Of a DNA stretch of 8,354 bases, positions 6,075-8,354 are shown piece by piece (position 1 is the stretch's first letter; every line of letters starts with the position of its first letter). The notes under the pieces were generated by a model that had not been told where the DNA came from, searched no databases, and worked only from the letters and a program-made list of their open reading frames with translations. The stretch is from contig JAIOTF010000284.1 in the NCBI GenBank assembly GCA_021107195.1, forward strand, positions 1-8,354, read 5' to 3'. This DNA is from Anaerolineaceae bacterium (GTDB taxonomy: Bacteria > Chloroflexota > Anaerolineae > Anaerolineales > Anaerolineaceae). Made by a program: the position numbers and the translations under genes.

Positions 6075-6857
6075 ATGAAAATGCGACTCGCACTGGCCCA
6101 AATGCAAATCACACCCGGCAATCTCCAGGGTAATTTAATAAAAGCCACAGCTATGATCCACTCCGCAGCCCGACAGCATGCCGAAATGATCCTCCTGCCT
6201 GAACTGTGGTCGAGCGGATACGATCTTTCACGTGCCTCCCATTGGGCTGCCGCCAATCTGGAGGTACAGGAAACTATTTCTGATCTTGCTCGTGAACACA
6301 ACCTCTGGATCGGCGGATCACTGCTCGAAATACACAGCAAAAAGATTTACAATACATTTTCATTAATAGATCCAAATGGCAAGCTGCATGCTGTTTATCA
6401 AAAACTTCACCTTTTCAAATTGATGGACGAGGACAAGTGGCTGCACCCGGGCAGTCACCTTACAATAACCGGATTACCCTGGACAACTTGTGGACTCGCG
6501 GTTTGTTATGACCTGCGCTTTCCTGAACTATTCCGGCATTACGCCATGCAAAACGCCCAATTGGTGCTCGTCACAGCTGAATGGCCGCTGGCAAGGGCAG
6601 ACCACTGGCAAACCCTTCTGCGGGCCAGAGCAATTGAAAATCAGATTTTCGTCGCCGCAGTCAATGCTGTTGGTGATAGCGGCGGCACGAAAATGGGCGG
6701 GCACAGTATGGTGATTGACCCGTGGGGCAATATCATTTCTGAAGGCTCTCCCGCCACAGAAAACCTTTTTACCGCTGTACTGGATTTTGACCTCGTCAAA
6801 CAAGCAAGAGAGACTATCCCGGTATTCTCCGATCGCCGGCCGGATATCTATGGCTGA
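6075..6857 (+). CDS. Nitrilase-superfamily hydrolase, omega-amidase (YafV/Nit2)-like
   Basis: Complete 260-residue cytoplasmic carbon-nitrogen hydrolase of the usual length for a single-domain family member. The catalytic residues are all present: E43 in LLPELW, K110 in YQKLHLF and the nucleophile C144 in AVCYDLRFPE, with the second conserved glutamate E119 seven residues before the Gly of HPG. AEWPLARADHW (168-178), RARAIENQ (183-190) and GHSMVIDPWG (209-218) resemble the YafV/omega-amidase branch, which hydrolyses alpha-ketoglutaramate or alpha-ketosuccinamate to the ketoacid and ammonia. Other family members act on different amides or nitriles, so the substrate is inferred. No signal peptide or membrane segment is present, unlike every neighbour. 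ATG at 6075 is used; a second ATG at 6081 is equally possible because neither has a ribosome binding site. It is the only plus-strand gene and overlaps the convergent neighbour by 10 bp. Confidence 0.92.
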   Translation: MKMRLALAQMQITPGNLQGNLIKATAMIHSAARQHAEMILLPELWSSGYDLSRASHWAAANLEVQETISDLAREHNLWIGGSLLEIHSKKIYNTFSLIDPNGKLHAVYQKLHLFKLMDEDKWLHPGSHLTITGLPWTTCGLAVCYDLRFPELFRHYAMQNAQLVLVTAEWPLARADHWQTLLRARAIENQIFVAAVNAVGDSGGTKMGGHSMVIDPWGNIISEGSPATENLFTAVLDFDLVKQARETIPVFSDRRPDIYG

Positions 6858-8032
6858 TCCATGCTTTGTCTCCCGCTCGTAATTTCATAGAATTGAAAAG
6901 CGGCCAACACCAATATCAATGTACGCAGGATGATCGTAAGCGGCAGCAAATGAAACCAACCCCGCGAGAGTATCACAGGCCACTCCAGCAGATTGACGAG
7001 CACAAAAACAAGCGAACCCATCAGCGCCATCGTTTTCGGGAAGACCAGCAAGATCAATGGCAGTAAATACAAAAGCCATTGAGGACTCCAGCCACTTGAC
7101 CACAAAAACAGCAAAGCAAAACCCCAACCCAGTACAGCGATTCTTTGCCTGGGTGTCTCATTCTGCGTTTGCAGCAATCCGGCAATACCCACTCCAGCGA
7201 ATACAAGCAATGTCAGCCAGGGAGAAATTCGCGCTTGCTGCCCTTGGCTGGCAGTAACCATTCCCGCGTCCAGACGCAGATCCACAGGCCCAAAATTTCC
7301 AGTCCGGTAATTTCCATCAATCAACGCCCAGACAGTTTCCCATGAGCCTTTTGACGTCTGTGATAGCAGCGAAGCCATCGTAAATTCAGGCGAAAGCAAC
7401 CACAAGCAAACGTAAATCATTAAGCCAACAGCAAAGGTGATTAATCCAATCTTTACAATCTTCTTGATTGGTTGCCGCCATAAAATCACCAGGCCAAGAA
7501 CGGGGAATAATTTCACCAATAATCCCATCCCTAAAGACACCCCGGCGGCAGTATCCCTGCGGTTAAGCAGCGAATCCACTCCCAAAAGCATGCAAAAAAC
7601 CGCCAACGGATCAAAATACCACCACCCATAAGCGAGCACCACCAGATAAGCAAAATATGTCCACAGCCGCCAGGTTTGCGGTGCAGGCTCAATCTTCTTC
7701 TGAATGCGCATGAACATCCATAAATTGCCAACATCCGCGATACTGAACACCACCACCAACAATGTAGTGAAAATGTGCTGCTTTCCATTGGCTACACGAA
7801 AGATCGTCTCACTCAAGAAGGGAAAAACGGGGGGAAATTCTACCCAATGGTCAAAATATGGCCAGCCTGGCAACGCGGCTAAATCATAAAAATGAATGCT
7901 GTCGCCATATCCCCATAAGGCATTTAATGGTTGTGACATCAACAACATCAAGCGCGCTGCCACCAACAACAGGATCGGGAGAATCGCGTCATTTATTTCC
8001 AGTTTACTGGCTGAGAAGAATCGCTTGCTCAT
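6848..8032 (-). CDS. GT87/PIG-M-like membrane glycosyltransferase
   Basis: Complete 394-residue polytopic membrane protein with about ten hydrophobic segments between residues 14 and 383. The first outer loop has GYGDSIHFYDLA with D44 and Y49-D50, followed by EFPPVFP (65-71), like the acidic-then-aromatic/proline pattern of GT87 and PIG-M-type mannosyltransferases. WYFDPLAVF (138-146), LLVKLFPVLGL (171-181) and WSPQWLLYLLP (315-325) are further GT-C marks; the last resembles the Pro-Gln/Tyr motif near the end of such enzymes. It probably uses a polyprenyl-phosphate sugar; sugar and acceptor are unknown. The ATG at 8032 lies 29 bp inside the upstream gene and is preceded by GGGAGGTG, so the two are likely co-transcribed. 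Its 3' end overlaps the amidase tail to tail, leaving no room for a terminator between them. It is similar in type to the 4707-5972 protein but too different to be a recent duplicate. Confidence 0.8.
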   Translation of the reverse strand: MSKRFFSASKLEINDAILPILLLVAARLMLLMSQPLNALWGYGDSIHFYDLAALPGWPYFDHWVEFPPVFPFLSETIFRVANGKQHIFTTLLVVVFSIADVGNLWMFMRIQKKIEPAPQTWRLWTYFAYLVVLAYGWWYFDPLAVFCMLLGVDSLLNRRDTAAGVSLGMGLLVKLFPVLGLVILWRQPIKKIVKIGLITFAVGLMIYVCLWLLSPEFTMASLLSQTSKGSWETVWALIDGNYRTGNFGPVDLRLDAGMVTASQGQQARISPWLTLLVFAGVGIAGLLQTQNETPRQRIAVLGWGFALLFLWSSGWSPQWLLYLLPLILLVFPKTMALMGSLVFVLVNLLEWPVILSRGWFHLLPLTIILRTLILVLAAFQFYEITSGRQSMDQP

Positions 8033-8354
8033 CGCGATACCGCACCTCCCACCCTTCGTCCAGTAACAGCCTGACCAATGGTCGTTCTGGTTGCAGCAGC
8101 ACTGCCTGAATTTGCCAGCCGCCCAAATCTGCCTGCCAACCCTCTCCGCCCTGCATCATGTTCAGCCACTGACCCAATACCTCATCGCCATACAAATCTG
8201 TGCGCCCATCCACAAAGACCGGTTTCTCTCTGTAGAACCAGTCCAGATAACCGCCCCAGTTGTACTCGCTCAGCAAATTTCCCTGCACCTCATTATCTTT
8301 TATCCATTCCACTGCTTGTACCGGATAAACCCTGCCAAGATACCCTCCCATCAA
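8004..8354 (-). CDS. C-terminal end of a GT-C-type membrane protein, cut by the window edge
   Basis: The frame is open to the right edge, so these 116 residues are the C-terminus of a longer protein that starts outside the window. The segment is soluble and holds YPVQAVEWI, then NLLSEYNWGGYLDWF and VFVDGRTDLYGDEVL. This Asn-Trp-Gly-Gly-Tyr plus Asp-Gly-Arg-x-Asp signature is familiar from the extracellular tails of uncharacterised bacterial polytopic proteins resembling GT-C glycosyltransferases. It ends with WEVRYRDEQAILLSQ, a short beta-rich tail. No membrane segment is in view, so the membrane core is inferred from the family. It overlaps the downstream gene by 29 bp, indicating co-transcription. 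The TTG and ATG triplets at the very edge are probably internal codons and not starts. Confidence 0.65.
   Translation of the reverse strand: MMGGYLGRVYPVQAVEWIKDNEVQGNLLSEYNWGGYLDWFYREKPVFVDGRTDLYGDEVLGQWLNMMQGGEGWQADLGGWQIQAVLLQPERPLVRLLLDEGWEVRYRDEQAILLSQ
8043..8050 (-). promoter_or_regulatory. Ribosome binding site for the gene starting at 8032
   Basis: The minus strand reads GGGAGGTG here, embedded in the end of the upstream coding region, with 10-12 nt to the ATG at 8032. The spacer is slightly long but the match is strong, and no other start codon lies in frame between the two. Confidence 0.55.

Noticed and set aside
6075..6857. The amidase as an apolipoprotein N-acyltransferase or another membrane-linked nitrilase acting with the glycosyltransferases.
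   Set aside because: It has no membrane segments and the 260-residue length and motifs fit a soluble omega-amidase-like enzyme, so a direct role in glycan assembly is unsupported beyond proximity.
1..8354. Mobile elements, CRISPR arrays, tRNA or rRNA genes, phage or defence systems.
   Set aside because: No transposase or integrase motif, no spaced direct repeats, no tRNA or rRNA-like segment and no defence domain were seen; the window is almost completely filled by the listed genes.

Overview
This window is a block of integral-membrane sugar-transferase genes from a bacterium of moderate GC content. Six of the seven coding regions lie on the minus strand, and all six look like polytopic GT-C-fold glycosyltransferases (polyprenyl-phosphate-sugar dependent) or their soluble tails. 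Several related but non-identical GT-C genes packed together with TTG starts and overlapping ends suggests an environmental member of the Chloroflexota, most likely Anaerolineae-like. That assignment rests on the general look of the proteins and not on a marker gene, so it is only a moderate-confidence guess.

Layout from left to right. Positions 1-150 are noncoding. They hold a plausible minus-strand promoter and ribosome binding site for a gene that begins at or beyond the left edge, a 23-bp imperfect dyad (73-95), and a small hairpin just after the operon. Positions 151-5972 form one tightly coupled minus-strand operon, transcribed right to left: a GT87/DUF2029-like protein (5972-4707), a GT39/PMT_2-like protein (4710-3229), a second GT39-like protein with a TTG start (3239-1635), and an AftB-like GT-C protein (1620-151). 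Junctions are a 4-bp ATGA overlap, an 11-bp overlap and a 14-bp gap. Positions 5973-6074 are a 102-bp divergent intergenic region with promoter-like elements on both strands. Positions 6075-6857 carry the only plus-strand gene, a complete nitrilase-superfamily (omega-amidase/YafV-like) hydrolase with an intact Glu-Lys-Cys triad. It meets the next gene tail to tail with a 10-bp overlap. Positions 6848-8032 encode a second GT87/PIG-M-like membrane protein, and 8004-8354 the soluble C-terminal end of a further GT-C-type protein truncated by the right edge.

How the genes work together: GT-C enzymes take a sugar from a polyprenyl-phosphate carrier on the outer face of the membrane and add it to a lipid, glycan or protein acceptor. 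The acidic residues expected in the first outer loop are visible in each complete GT-C protein. A coordinated role in building a cell-surface glycan, glycolipid or glycoprotein is reasonable, but donor, acceptor and linkage cannot be read from the sequence. No GT2 sugar-loading enzyme, flippase or nucleotide-sugar gene lies in the window. The amidase is probably metabolic housekeeping that happens to sit inside the cluster. No mobile element, CRISPR array, RNA gene or clearly new system was found. The most useful observations concern gene starts, the nested antiparallel amidase and the regulatory sequences.
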